The notes under the pieces: generated by a model
What the model saw: only the letters and a program-made list of their open reading frames with translations
Database searches by the model: none
What the model was told of the DNA's origin: nothing
Part shown: positions 44,818-55,869 of the stretch, piece by piece
Layout: each line of letters starts with the position of its first letter
Position numbering within the stretch: the first letter of the stretch is position 1
NCBI GenBank assembly: GCA_029582265.1
Contig: CM055816.1
Span: 35,428,891 to 35,492,890, forward strand
DNA: 64,000 nucleotides
Direction: 5' to 3'
From: Zoroaster sp. YZ-2022
Taxonomy: Eukaryota; Echinodermata; Asteroidea; Forcipulatida; Zoroasteridae
Position numbers and translations under genes: made by a program

Positions 44818-45560
44818 TCAGGTTATGGACTTCGGATATAGAAGATCCTTCAGTCCGTAGTAGTGGTCGCCAAATGTCGCTGATGTAGAAGCCGATGTCC
44901 TGTGGCACAGTGTCATGTTTGACGATCTCGATGGCCTCTGATGCGTCTGGGGTGCCGTGTCGATGGGTGTGATGAGTTGGGCCGCCCTGCCAGTCGATTT
45001 GCGGTCCTGATGCGAGTGCTTGACGATGGCTGACTTCTCGAAATCTCCTCTGCGGCCGTGTGCTCGGTGTTCCTTCAATCTGATGGGAAGGTTGCGTCCT
45101 GTTTCGCCGATGTACACCTTACCGCACTCACAGGGGATCCTAGATAGGGGAGACAAGCAGAGAGGGTTAGATTACTTACCTTGCTTTCGGGGTTTGGAAC
45201 TGGCTTCGCTGTGCTGATCTTGCTGGGATTGGAACCGTTCCGTATGAGGGTGGTTCGGATGTGCTGTAGTTCCTTGGGAAGGCTGTCCTTGTCACAAATG
45301 TTGTAGGCGCGTTGTACGAGGATACGGTTGACCGATGACTTGATGCTTGGGTGATGGAAGGAGCGCTGGCTCAGGTACCGATATGTGTGCGTGGGCTTTC
45401 TGTAGACGTTGTGGTGTAGGGAGCCGTCTGGGTTTCTGGAAATGCCAACATCAAGGAACGCGATCTTGCCGTCTTCTTCTGTTTCCATGGTGAACTTGAT
45501 GCTCGGGTGTTGCTGGTTGAGATGTAGAAAATCCTGCAGTGTGTCTCTGCCATGTGGCAG
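44818..45560 (-). pseudogene. Penelope RT C-terminus and GIY-YIG endonuclease, left half
   Basis: From 45560 down: KIAFLDVGISRNPDGSLHHN, VYRKPTHTYRYL, FHHPSIKSSVNRILVQRAYN (end of the Penelope RT), then NPESKVSNLTLSACLPYLG. The frame then jumps directly to IPCECGKVYIGETGRNLPIR. The right half has 139 extra bases at exactly this point. The GIY-YIG core (VYIGETGR...LKEHR) is intact but the downstream part is frameshifted. The endonuclease nicks target DNA for reverse-transcriptase priming in this family. Confidence 0.85.
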
Positions 45561-45926
45561 AGTAATCTAACCCTCTCTGCTTGTCTCCCCTATCTAGGTT
45601 CGACGTCTCACAAACTACAGCGCATCCTCCGACGAGCAGGCATTGATGTGTTCCACTCAGCCCCCAGCAAACTCCAAGGACTTCTACACACCCACAAGGA
45701 CAAACCGGACCCAAACAATAGAGAGGGAGTCTACAGGATCCCCTGTGAGTGCGGTAAGGTGTACATCTGCGAAACAGGACACAACCTTCCCATCAGATTG
45801 AAGGAACACCGAGCACACGGCCGCAGAGGAGATTTCGAGAAGTCAGCCATCGTCTCCTCTCTCCCCCAACCCCTAGGACATTGGCTTCTACATCAGCGAC
45901 ATTTGCCGACCACCACTACGGACTGA
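45560..45926 (+). pseudogene. Penelope GIY-YIG endonuclease, right half
   Basis: LTLSACLPYLGSTSHKLQRI, SAPSKLQGLLHTHKDKP, then GVYRIPCECGKVYICETGHN and RAHGRRGDFEKSAIV. Two substitutions from the left half hit the motif (YIGETGR to YICETGH), and the sequence after SAIV is truncated. It retains the 45598-45736 segment. Confidence 0.85.
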
Positions 45927-46181
45927 AGGATCTTCTATATCCAAAGTCCATAACCCACCCCAGACTGAGGGATCTCCTATATCCTAAGTCAACCACCCTC
46001 CCTCCCCCTGTGCTTGTTAACAACTGATTCAGTTCAGTGAGCACACACTCCTCTCCCCCAACCCCTAGGATCCTAGTCTCACAGTTCCCGCCTGCGCGCC
46101 TCAACGAACTAATCCGCATCCATTCAAGGGATGATCCTCCAGCAGCCTACTTAAGCAGCAGCATTTTCCAGAGTCCGGCAT

Positions 46182-46222
46182 TCTCCTGAGGACGATCAGA
46201 GCATACTGATCGAAACGTCGAG
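46182..46222 (+). ncRNA. Hammerhead-like motif, right Penelope half
   Basis: CTC-CTGAGGA, stem GATCAG/CTGATC with loop AGCATA, GAA, AC-GT, C, GAG. Stem I (CTC/GAG) is 3 bp and stem III 2 bp, as in the minimal Penelope hammerheads thought to work as dimers. The extra C after CTGAGGA is non-canonical. Confidence 0.45.
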
Positions 46223-46300
46223 TTGTACCTCCAGTTCTTTTCAGAACTAATTACTACTCAATTAAGATTCCACATGGTGTCACCGCAATTAGTCTTACTT

Positions 46301-48553
46301 AACATCTTAAGAGTCCCACTTTTCAAAACAAATCTTCCTATGCGCAGTATAAAAACGTTCTTACATCCATTATTAGAACAGCTAAAAAGAATTATTTTTG
46401 TGAACAGTTCAATAGAGAGAAAAATAATCCTAAGGGTACATGGAAGCTTATAAATTCATTATTATGTAGATCCAAAACTAAATCTAACCCATGTTATTTT
46501 GTACAAAATGGCGTGCGAATAGAAAATGATAAAGATATTGCTAGTTCCTTTAATAATTATGTTATAAATATTGGTAATAACATAGCAAAAAAACTACCAA
46601 TACCTGACCAATCTTTTGAGACGTTTCTTGCTGACAGGTGTCCACATTCGTTATTTCTGGCCCCGATCACTGAAGCAGAAATTGCCATTGTTATTCTTAA
46701 AACCCGTTCTGGAAAAGCCCTGGTTTTGATGGATTAAGCTATTCTGTTATAAAAGAATCCAGGAATGCTTTTAGCAAAGCCACTGACACTGTTATTCAAC
46801 CAGTCATTTACGTCAGGGATTTTCCCGACAGTTTAAAAATAGGTAAAGTTGTACCCATATACAAAAAATGGTAGCAAACACGATTTTAGTAATTACAGGC
46901 CTATTTCGATTTTACCTGTGCTATCTAAAGTATTTGAAAAAAATGTTTATACTCGTTTGATTTGCTTCATAAATAAGTATGGGTTGTTATCAGAATCGCA
47001 ATATGGATTCAGAGCACAACGCTCCACTGAGTTAGCAATTACGAGTGTACTTAATAAAATTATTAATGCCATTGAAAACAAGCAAATATCAATCGGTATT
47101 TTCCTGGACCTGTCCAAGGCTTTTGATACTATTAATCATGATATACTTCTTCATAAATTGGAACATATTGGTGTTCGCGGAATAGCCTTGGACTGGTTCA
47201 AGAGTTACTTATCACAAAGAAAACAATTTGTCTCATATAATTCATCAAATTCATTACATAACTCAGTTTCCTGTGGAGTTCCTCAAGTTCTGTATTGGGT
47301 CCTTCATTGTTCATTATTTATGTTAATGATATATGTAATTCGACTAATATGGTTTCATTCTGTTTATTTGCAGATGATACAAATCTATTATATAACCATG
47401 ACAATGTAGACATTGCTATTAATAATTTGAATATTGAACTTGTTAAGATAAGCAAATGGCTCTCATCCAATAAACTATCTGTAAATCTACTTAAGACCAA
47501 TTATATAGTTTTAGTACTGACAGAACAAATACAGCCGCAATACGCTTACATGGTACACATTGAACCAAGTAAAGAGTACACAATTTTAGGAATTGTTATT
47601 GATGAGAATCTTCTTGAATAAACATATTGATATGTTGACCAGCAAAATCTCCAAAAACATTGGTGTCATGAACAGACTGAAATTTTTTCTACCTCAACAT
47701 ATTCTTTTAATGTTATACAATTCCCTCATTCTTCCATATATAAATTATGCTATATTAAATTGGGGTAGCTCAACTTCACAATCTAATAAAGTTTTTCTCT
47801 TCAGAAGAAAGCTGTTCGAATTATTACAAAAGTTGGTACTTAGAACATACCGCTGCGTTGTTTGCAGAGTTAAACGTTCTTAAATTCAACGACCTATACA
47901 ATCTAAATATAGGCAAATTCATGTTTAAGTATAAAAATGACCTCCTTCGCACTGATTTCAAAGATTTTTGCACGCTATCTTCATCGGTACATACATATGG
48001 CACCCGTGGTGCATCGAAGGGTAATCTTTACATTAATTATAACAGAACGTCATTATCTAAAAACAGTGTATTTTCTCGTGGTATTATATTTTGGAATCAT
48101 CTCAAACCGGATCTAAAAGAATCTCTTACGCTTGGTTCTATTCTTCAGTCTTAAACAATACATTTTAAAATTTAAAATGTATTGTTTAAGTTATTAAATA
48201 TTACATATTTAATATGTATATGCAGTAAAAAACAAACCTGATTCAAATTATTATCAAAATGTTATTATTGTTATGAATTATTTAGTAGTCAGGTCTCGCA
48301 TGCCTGTTACATGTCCTTGTCATGTCTAAGTCTTTGTCTGTCATAGGGGAAGATTTAAAAGCATTATGCTTCATTTCCCCTACATGTTGGTAATACTGCC
48401 AAGTTCCTATGTATAAATCCTGTCAAACTGTAATTTACACTTAACATATTGTCAACTGTGCTTAATATTAATAATCTGTAATGTACTATTGTACCCATTA
48501 TGGATTAAGTTGTTGCCAACATGGAAATAAATGTGTGACATTGTATTGTATTG
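46301..48553 (+). mobile_element. CR1-like LINE reverse transcriptase and 3' end
   Basis: Continues the 44010 fragment: HLKSPTFQNKSSYAQYK ..., RPISILPVLSKVFEKNVYTR, FLDLSKAFDTINHDILLHKL, a break near 47290, then FIIYVNDIC and SFCLFADDTNLLYNHDN (catalytic FADD). The thumb follows (KWLSSNKLSVNLLKTNYIVL), then the C-terminus with YGTRGASKGNLYINYNRTSL and ending KQYILKFKM at a hairpin (48153-48190). The tail is ATTGTATTGTATTGT at 48540-48553, a short-repeat 3' end typical of this group. Frameshifts near 46720, 47290, 47590 and 47850 and the 5' truncation make it dead. Confidence 0.85.
48153..48190. repeat. Perfect inverted repeat at the LINE stop region
   Basis: CTTAAACAATACATTTTAAA followed by its reverse complement, about 19 bp per arm. 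Confidence 0.8.
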
Positions 48554-49748
48554 TCACGACGAACTTATATGAAGGTTCTGTGCTCAGGAAGAACTTAAAC
48601 AATTGAGAACTGACTCAAACGGACAACTTATTTTTCATACAGCAATGAAGTTTTAATTTACTTTTGAAGTAGTCAGGCTCGAGCAGTATCAGTCATCAGT
48701 TAAGGTATCAATACCAAATACTTTTTTAACAAATATTTTTGATAAAAGCAGACAAGCCAACTTTTAACCATTCTTAAAGTTTCAACATATAATTATACTA
48801 CATGTTAATCTGTACAGTTTTTTCAACAATCTAAGTCAACAACTTGGTTAGGTAAAGTGGTTTCATCTGAAATCGATTTTCAGCCGATGAAGGAAATTGT
48901 TTTAAAATAATAATGAAAATAAAATATTCAGTAGCCTGTTTTGGTTATACTAGATAATCAGAAATTAAAATTGTCTGATTTTCTTAGTTACTTTTTAAAT
49001 TAGAAATACAAATACTAATTATTCAACATTTGAATTTATTTTAAATGCGACGAATGCAAGAGATTATTCTGATTTGAATAGAAGAGTGCGTACGTTTTAG
49101 ACGAAAAGAACAGGGTTGTAATTAACCCGTGACATCGATATTAGTTCCAATTTCATCCAAACATTTGTTCGCTTTATGTCATAACACATAAACATATTTG
49201 AGATTATGCGCTGTGTAACATAACTTACAATAATATTTCTTTGAGGTTTCTTACAGGCGATGCTGTGCCGGTTTTCTTTTTCAATTCATATAATTCAGTC
49301 TTGATTTATTGCGTTGATAGGCCGTGGTGAAGATAAGGCAAGGTTCACCTTTTTTAATTGTTAGAAAAACAACATGTATACAATATAATGCTTATGTTTA
49401 TGAACTGCACTCTATCCAATATAACTATTGTAATGAAATTGTACGTATTAATAATATTGGTGTATTTTATGTAAACAAGTTACATCAGATAAATAACGTT
49501 ATTACATCTACATATTGTATACTAGTGATTCATAATGTAGCAACAATTAGTTTGTATGAAGCTCATTGTTTAAAACATTTCAGAGATAATCTTTTCAAAA
49601 TCAAACTTAATTGTGAGTGAATGAATTCAACCTCACGGCTAGTAATAGGATCAGAGCTTAACATACTGTAATGAACTTAATATTGTAGAATTTTATGCAC
49701 TTAACAAGTACTATCTGTTGAAAATCATGCAGACTGTGGCGAAGGTCC
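48554..49748. other. AT-rich, no gene seen
   Basis: Open frames such as 49324-49617 show no recognisable motif and have the composition of non-coding AT-rich DNA. Confidence 0.4.
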
Positions 49749-50014
49749 TTAACCCTAATCCCCTAGGTATTCTTGCTAGGAACCTTCCTGAATCCTCCAA
49801 AATCCTACAGTGCACTTTTAGAAACATGCCATTATCTCAAAATGCACTATGCTTTTTCGTTGATCTTTGGCAGTACTTATGGCCTGTACTTCTTGCCAGG
49901 TAGTAATTTTGCCCCATTTGAAGAGGTGAAAGTAGGAGTTTCCAACAGTGCTGAATTTTTTCCCAAAAAGTGCTTCTTGGAGGATTTTGGAGGATATGGG
50001 GTAGTTAGGGTTAA
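49749..50014. mobile_element. TTAA-flanked MITE with CCCTAA termini
   Basis: TTAA at 49749-49752 and 50011-50014. The left end reads CCCTAATCCCCTAG and the right end inverse CCCTAACTACCCC. Subterminal segments (TCCTCCAAAATCCT at 49793; AGGATTTTGGAGGA at 49980) are also inverted. A 258-bp non-coding element with piggyBac-type TTAA duplications. Its termini differ from the CCCTTTCAA of the element at 3607. Confidence 0.6.
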
Positions 50015-50404
50015 TAATTGGAAATGAAATACATTCTTGTTTGAAAGCACCTGTCAACCGATGTGTTCTACAAAACCTCTTTTATCTCTGATGAATGAAT
50101 GGTCTTAGCAATCAAAATCTAATACTGACAAAGAAAGATAAACATATTCACAGTTTTGTTGGATGGGCACGTTTTTTTTACTCCTCGGAAATGTAGATAA
50201 TATGTATTATCCATGTGTATTGTAAATCAACTGGTTCTGATGACCAATAACGTGAAATAAACTCAGTGAAGGGAACCGATCCAGGATTCAAATATTCTCT
50301 TTAATTTTTAAGTCAGTGTCACTAATTTATTTTAAAGTACCCCCATGGCCTTCTGACAGTTCGCTGATGATAATGATGACAAGAGAATTTACCTATCAAC
50401 CAGC
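50015..50404. other. No feature recognised
   Basis: No coding frame, repeat or site stands out. Confidence 0.3.
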
Positions 50405-50525
50405 GGCGTAGCCACGGGGTGTTCAGGGGACACGTACTCCCCCACAAATTTCCAGTGCCCCCCCCCCCCCCCACCCCAGGTTCCCCCCACGAAAAATCCG
50501 CTGCTATCGACGCTACTCCACCTGG
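50405..50525. mobile_element. Possible short hAT-type MITE
   Basis: Begins CAGCGGCGTAGCCACGGGG, like the hAT terminus at 56164, and ends CGCTACTCCACCTGG, an imperfect inverse. The centre is a poly-C tract. Target duplication not clear. Confidence 0.3.
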
Positions 50526-50547
50526 ATAACAAGTCTGCAAAGACAAT

Positions 50548-51187
50548 AGGCCGTATTCATAAAAATAAGTAATTACTAACTAGTAAATGCTATAAGTAAA
50601 AGCAACAGCAAGGTAAGTAAAAGGTCTAGTCTAAGCAATTGCTAAAAATCTTATTCATAACCATTTGCTAAATGATTACAGTTGTTACTTGCCACGGCTA
50701 GTAAGTTCTCAAGTAGTTGCTGTTGTACTACAGTACCATCCACGAGTCTCGGTATTTGGTGGTATGAAGGTGTTTGCAAGCCATTCCACATTTTCTTTGT
50801 CAAACCTAAATAAAGTTCTGTAAGTGGTAGGGTTGACTTCATCACGATTAAGCCTGATGTTATACACCTTTGGTTGTGGTCTTGGACGTAAAAACATGGC
50901 AGAAAATGTGATATGTCTGTATTGGCTAAACAGGAAGCCAAAAATTAGGTGCTTGTACAATCACTAGTAAATGCTAGTCGAAGGTCATTTTTATGAATAC
51001 AAATTGAAGTAGGTGCTAATTTCTCTAGCATTTACTTATAAGTAAAAAGCAATTACTAATGCTTAAAATTTGTAGTTTTTACTTGAAAGTCATTGCTTAT
51101 TTCTATGAATACACATTTAAGTAAAAGGTTAGTAAAAGGGGGTTGTTACTTTAGTAAAAGCAATTACTTATTTTTATGAATACGGCC
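50548..51187 (-). mobile_element. Harbinger-derived non-autonomous element, copy 1
   Basis: Terminal inverted repeats AGGCCGTATTCATAAAAATA and inverse. Inside, on the minus strand (50709-50960), an 83-codon frame resembles the N-terminal part of PIF/Harbinger transposases (RPRPQPKVYNIRLNRDE, YRTLFRFDKENVEWLANTFI). The DDE core is absent, so it is a deletion derivative. Short AT-rich flanks (AAT/ATT) are compatible with 3-bp duplications. Confidence 0.75.
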
Positions 51188-51191
51188 TATT

Positions 51192-51832
51192 AGGCCGTAT
51201 TCATAAAAATAAGTAATTACTTACTAGTAAATGCTATAAGTAAAAGCAACAGCTAGGTAAGTAAAAGGTCTAGTCTAAGCAATTGCTAAAAATCTTATTC
51301 ATAACCATTTGCTAAATGATTACAGTTGTTACTTGCCTCGGCTAGTAAGTTCTCAAGTAGTTGCTATTGTACTACAGTACCATCCACGAGTCTCGGTATT
51401 TGGTGGTATGAAGGTGTTTGCAAGCCATTCCACATTTTCTTTGTCAAACCTAAATAAAGTTCTGTAAGTGGTAGGGTTGACTTCATCACGATTAAGCCTG
51501 ATGTTATACACCTTAGGTTGTGGTCTTGGACGTAAAAACATGGCAGAAAATGTGATATGTCTGTATTGGCTAAACAGCAAGCCAAAAATTAGGTGCTTGT
51601 ACACTCACTAGTAAATGCTAGTCGAAGGTCATTTTTATGAATACAAATTGAAGTAGGTGCTAATTTCTCTAGCATTTACTTATAAGTAAAAAGCAATTAC
51701 TAATGCTTAAAATTTGTAGCTTTTACTTGAAAGTCATTGCTTATTTCTATGAATACACATTTAAGTAAAAGGTTAGTAAAAGGGGGTTGTTACTTTAGTA
51801 AAAGCAATTACTTATTTTTATGAATACGGCCT
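51192..51832 (-). mobile_element. Harbinger-derived non-autonomous element, copy 2
   Basis: Nearly identical to copy 1 and in the same orientation (frame at 51353-51604), separated from it only by TATT. Differences are a few single bases, for example CAGGAAGCC versus CAGCAAGCC. Confidence 0.75.
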
Positions 51833-52574
51833 ATTGTCTCCGTATCTAATATAAAACATGTACCACAAGGCATGCACTTATTTACATCGCGTGGTTATTA
51901 ACTGATGACCTTTGACCCACGGGATACACCCTATGGCAACATATGTAAGAATGAGACAGCTCATGAATGTTACGATCAATATTCTTTTTGGGACATTGCC
52001 AAAATAATGTTAATGAGGCCAGAGCTAGCCCAAAAAGAAGCGTGAAGTGCGATAATCATACCAAAATAATAAGGTGCGGGTAGGTCATGGGTCAATCCAC
52101 CCACAAAAATAAAGTAAACATTTAGATATAATAAGAACGTGCTTCAAGCCCCTTGGTTTTCCGTAAACATTACATTGACGCAATAAAATGCATGCTGGCT
52201 TCAAATAAGGCGCCAGTGATGGCCTAAAGAGGGCGCTATTGATGTCAGGGCACTGATTCCTCCAAATTAAAGGTGATTTGGGAGTCCGCGAAGGAACGAT
52301 ACTTACCTTTTAAACTAACATTTGCGTGATCTATAGCCGTGGCTTCAATGTCAGATTATTATTCCACACTTAAAAAACGCCCTCAAGAGCCCCTGCTCCC
52401 ATATCAACTGAAACGCCTGCCTGTGCATGACAAACCGAACAACAAGCTGACCAACGCTGGCAAGCGTGCAGTTGTCATCTGGTAACTGACAAAAGAAACA
52501 ATAAAACGTTACAAGCTGAAGAGATGAGTCTTGAGGGAATTCTTTAATTGATCCAGAGAATTTGAATTTCTAAT
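51833..52574. other. No gene seen
   Basis: No coherent coding frame. CTCAAGAGCCCCTGCTCC-like GC islands near 52390 are isolated. Confidence 0.3.
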
Positions 52575-52740
52575 ATTTATCGTGAAAATTAACAATGTTC
52601 CCAACAACGTTTCAGGATTTTTCTTATTCCATCAAAATCTAGAGAAAATTCTCTATATTTGGTGACATGAAAACTGGTCCCTCAAACTAGTCCCTCATGG
52701 GTGTTACGCATTATGGTAAATGCCGAGAAGTTTTGGGATC
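52575..52740 (-). repeat. Dispersed repeat X, inverted copy
   Basis: Reverse orientation of segments at about 61430-61605 and 62110-62285: shared GCATTTACCATAATGCG, GGGACCAGTTTTCATGTCACC and GTTGTTGGGAACATTGTTAA. Confidence 0.8.
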
Positions 52741-54304
52741 TAGCAGATCAGACAAAAGGGCCGTGCGGCCCACCAGACCTTACGTTTGAAGTACGTCTTG
52801 GAGGTAACACCAAGCGAACGTGGAAGGGGTCTTCCAGGCGGCCGCTTGCAAGGGTACACCTCTAATAGATCCGCCCTCCTACTACTACGGGTCAAAATCA
52901 GTAAAAATGTTGATATACTTCCCAAGGATATCTAGTGCACTTTTAAAAAGTCAAACACTGTCAAACATGTAGTATGTACATTTACAGGTCAAAATGGGTC
53001 GACTGTTTTTGACTGGCAAAAGTATTGTCTGTTATTGTTCAGGGTGGTCAAAATGACAGTAAAAACCAGTCAAAAATGCACTTGTGTGCACATTTGGGTC
53101 AACAGTCATCAATAGTAGTAGGATTACTAAGGTAGGCCCATGACGTCGTCACGACCCTGGTGTCACGGGAACGAACCTCTTCGTCAGTTGATGCAGGCAG
53201 GCCAACCTGGATTGGAGGTACAGATAGCTCTAACTATCCATCTGGATGGAAATGGTATCTCGTGATACAGCCCATGTGATTGGGTAGTAGTGATAAATAA
53301 TTGAGACAAAACCACTAAAGGGTTTTTGTAAGTGACGAACAGGGTACCAAAGGTTATCTTGCGGTGTGGAGGATACTTACTTGATGTCAGGTATAAAAAT
53401 TATCTGCTGGTCAGAAAGTTGTGTTTTGGGACCAAACGCACCCCGTTCGGTTCACATCTGATAGTGTAACGGAACAATGTGAGCAAACTTTGCGTATTGT
53501 GGCACTGCAATGTGTGTGCGCATATTATATCTTGATATCTTGTAAATCTTGTAAGGGCCGGGTTTAATACGGTGGCGTGAGCCGCAATGAATAAAATTAA
53601 AGGGAGTTGTACTTAGCTTGATTATGCGTGAATCCGCCATCTTGGAAAAGGAACAGAAAAACAGTCACCGAGAAATTACCAGTATTCTTTATCAAAACAA
53701 ATAACGAAAACGTGTGTAGAAAAAAATAATAAGCAAGAAAGAAACAACACACCAATGAAACTCGTCTTTAATACAGCACTTCAATACGTTCGTAACATAT
53801 TGTGGAATATAATCTATACTCAACGAACGCTTCAGAAAGAAAGGATGAAAAACCCGACTAACAGTGGGAGCAGGGGCTCCTAGTGGTGCTCTGTCAGTGT
53901 GATATAAGAATGTCGCATTGGAGCCAAGCCTAAATATTATCAAATTGTTGGTTTAAAGTAGACACTACAGGTGTGCGCTATCGCTGTATTAAAGGGTAAA
54001 AATGGACAGGTTTTATGCTGTAAATATAATTTGTTGTTTTAAATGGCGGAATAAAAGCCTAGTTTTCAAGGTAGTAAACCAACTCATACTCCATGGTAAG
54101 TCCAGCAAGGTGTTCCATACCATAGTAAAAATTAATGTATATGGTATTTGGAATGAGGTGTATGATAGAATGGGACGCAGCAGTGAGGAGTTATGGTTTG
54201 TGTATAGACGATCGGTATTATAAGAATAAAAACATGACAGTGAAAATGCGTTTTAAACAACTTAAGTTATTTATTTCTAATCGGTCTCTTGTTCACTTAC
54301 AGGA
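52741..54304. other. No gene recognised
   Basis: A minus-strand frame at 52740-52925 (KRPPGRPLPRS) could be the tail of a LINE but is too short to assign. ATCCGCCATCTTGG at 53630 is a promoter-like word in animal genomes. Confidence 0.3.
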
Positions 54305-54526
54305 GTGAGTTACTTCTCACGGTACTCGACAATGAAACGGCATGGATCTCGGCACCGTTCACAACTGGGTACCAATAATATAATTCCTCGCCGGGGTTAT
54401 TTTCTGTGTCAAATCATCTCTCCTCTTGAGGTCAAACTCACAGATTTTCTTCAAATTAATTTGGGTAATGATGTTCAGTTCTATGAGAAAACCTTAAATG
54501 TTTGCAATTATCGTCAGAATGTTTGA
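54305..54526 (+). CDS. Short open frame, unrecognised
   Basis: 73 codons after an acceptor-like CACTTACAG|GAGTG: SRYSTMKRHGSRHRSQ ... SPLEVKLTDFLQINLGND. Basic N-terminal part, no known motif. It could be an isolated exon or chance. Confidence 0.2.
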   Translation: MSYFSRYSTMKRHGSRHRSQLGTNNIIPRRGYFLCQIISPLEVKLTDFLQINLGNDVQFYEKTLNVCNYRQNV

Positions 54527-54529
54527 GAG

Positions 54530-55869
54530 ATACAGGTCATTCAACTTTTGCTTTATCATCGCACTTTCATTAGGTGTACCTCTGGTTTGCGATTAAAAAA
54601 AAAAAAAAAAATTGCACATGTAGAGTCACCCATGTTCGTAATAAAAATAAAACAAATGTAAAATTCGAGAGATTGATCTCAGGAGATGTGATGAATTGAC
54701 ATGGACTAACCCCACTGTCAATTCTTCCGTTTAAACATTCAATATAGAGTACTAGTACTGAGTAAAAATACACAAATTATCAACAATTGTTTGCTTAATT
54801 ATAAAATCGGTGAAATGGAATATATATTTGGAAATTAGAAAGTTACAAAATTATACATTTTCTGATAAAATGTCTGTAAATGTATTTATGGTAATTACAG
54901 ATAATTGTTCATTTGCATAAATCAATTGGTAAAAAGAAGTTTTTGTCGTTATCGAAAATCTAGTCGAAATAATTATATTCTAATTATTCGCATTTGTTCT
55001 GGTGGTCCAATTCAGTTTTGATTTTTCATTCACATTCTTCTCAAATAACATATTAGATGAACAAACTTCTCCGCCCTATGAATTCCTAGAGGCCAGTTTT
55101 GACACTCAAGAATCTGAAACAATGCTGTGCATCTGTCCATAGGGTTCTGCCGCAACAACTTGGGCTTAAAAGGACGGCCCTTAATATTGGTCAATCGGCT
55201 TCATTTTAACAACAGCTTTGGACAAACGTGTACAGTTTGTTTATCAGCAAGAACGAAAACAATCAGTAGAGGGCGTCCAAAGTTGTAAGTACAACTGCGC
55301 CGTATTGTTACAAGAATTCTGTCCGAAAATCGTATTCGCACTGTAAAAATGGCGAAACCCACAATCTTTGGTTGAAAATTTACGGGTTTTTAAAGTAGTT
55401 AAACAATTATTTTAAATCATCATTAAAAAAAAGGAATAATGTACTTTCAGTTTGCCGAAACAACTACATTGATATCACCCGCGGTTCAAAAGTTATGCTC
55501 TCAAAAAGCTAAAAAATAGCGTGTTTTGAGAAGTTTTCACGTGAATTTCCGAGTGTAGTGGATGGTCGCTGCTAAGGTTGCGCCAAGAAATTCATATATA
55601 ATGCTCGGTAGCATTACCATCTCAAAACCAACTTTTATAGACAATAATTCGGAATTAAAAAACAAATAATTCACAGTTAATTACCAATGAAGTACACTCT
55701 CTTGATTAAAATTTAACATCCAAAAGAAATCGCATAAGTTATACAACCCAATAGCACTGGTGGATATAAGGGGAGGCGATACAGAATTAAAGCCCCTCCC
55801 ATTTAACCTTCAGTCAAGTGTATGTCACTCCCATTGGACAGATCATCGTCGTTTCAGAGGTAAAATATA
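54530..55869. other. No gene seen
   Basis: AT-rich with a poly-A run at 54596-54610 followed by unique sequence. The homopolymer might be the tail of an unidentified retro-insertion. Confidence 0.3.

Larger units (their letters stand above)
36392..45350 (+). repeat. 9-kb tandem duplication, copy B
   Basis: Direct repeat of 27357-36391. Many differences are losses such as GCTCTG to GTTTG or GCTTGCTT to GTTTGTTT and homopolymer changes, the pattern of an unpolished consensus. Several indels that break coding exons in A are absent in B, and the reverse. Confidence 0.9.
44263..46300. mobile_element. Penelope-like element, two 5'-truncated halves in opposite orientation
   Basis: The insertion is bounded by AACATCTTAAG on both sides (44252-44262 and 46301-46311). 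The left half is on the minus strand and runs from RT motifs (45350-45560) through GIY-YIG (44818-45160) to the 3' end near 44296. The right half is on the plus strand, 45552-46300. Both 3' ends face outward and carry the same inverted terminal sequence (AAGTAAGACTAATTGCGGTG). The 37 nt between the left target copy and this terminus have no counterpart on the right. Inverted, 5'-truncated pairs are a known Penelope insertion form. Confidence 0.85.

Noticed and set aside
49324..49620. 98-codon frame as a gene
   Set aside because: No motif, no splice context, and AT-rich composition like its surroundings.
49749..50014. Interstitial telomeric repeat
   Set aside because: Only one CCCTAA per end; explained by the inverted termini of a TTAA element.
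52740..52925. Pro/Arg-rich minus-strand frame (KRPPGRPLPRS)
   Set aside because: Could be a retroelement tail, but too short and with no continuing motif.
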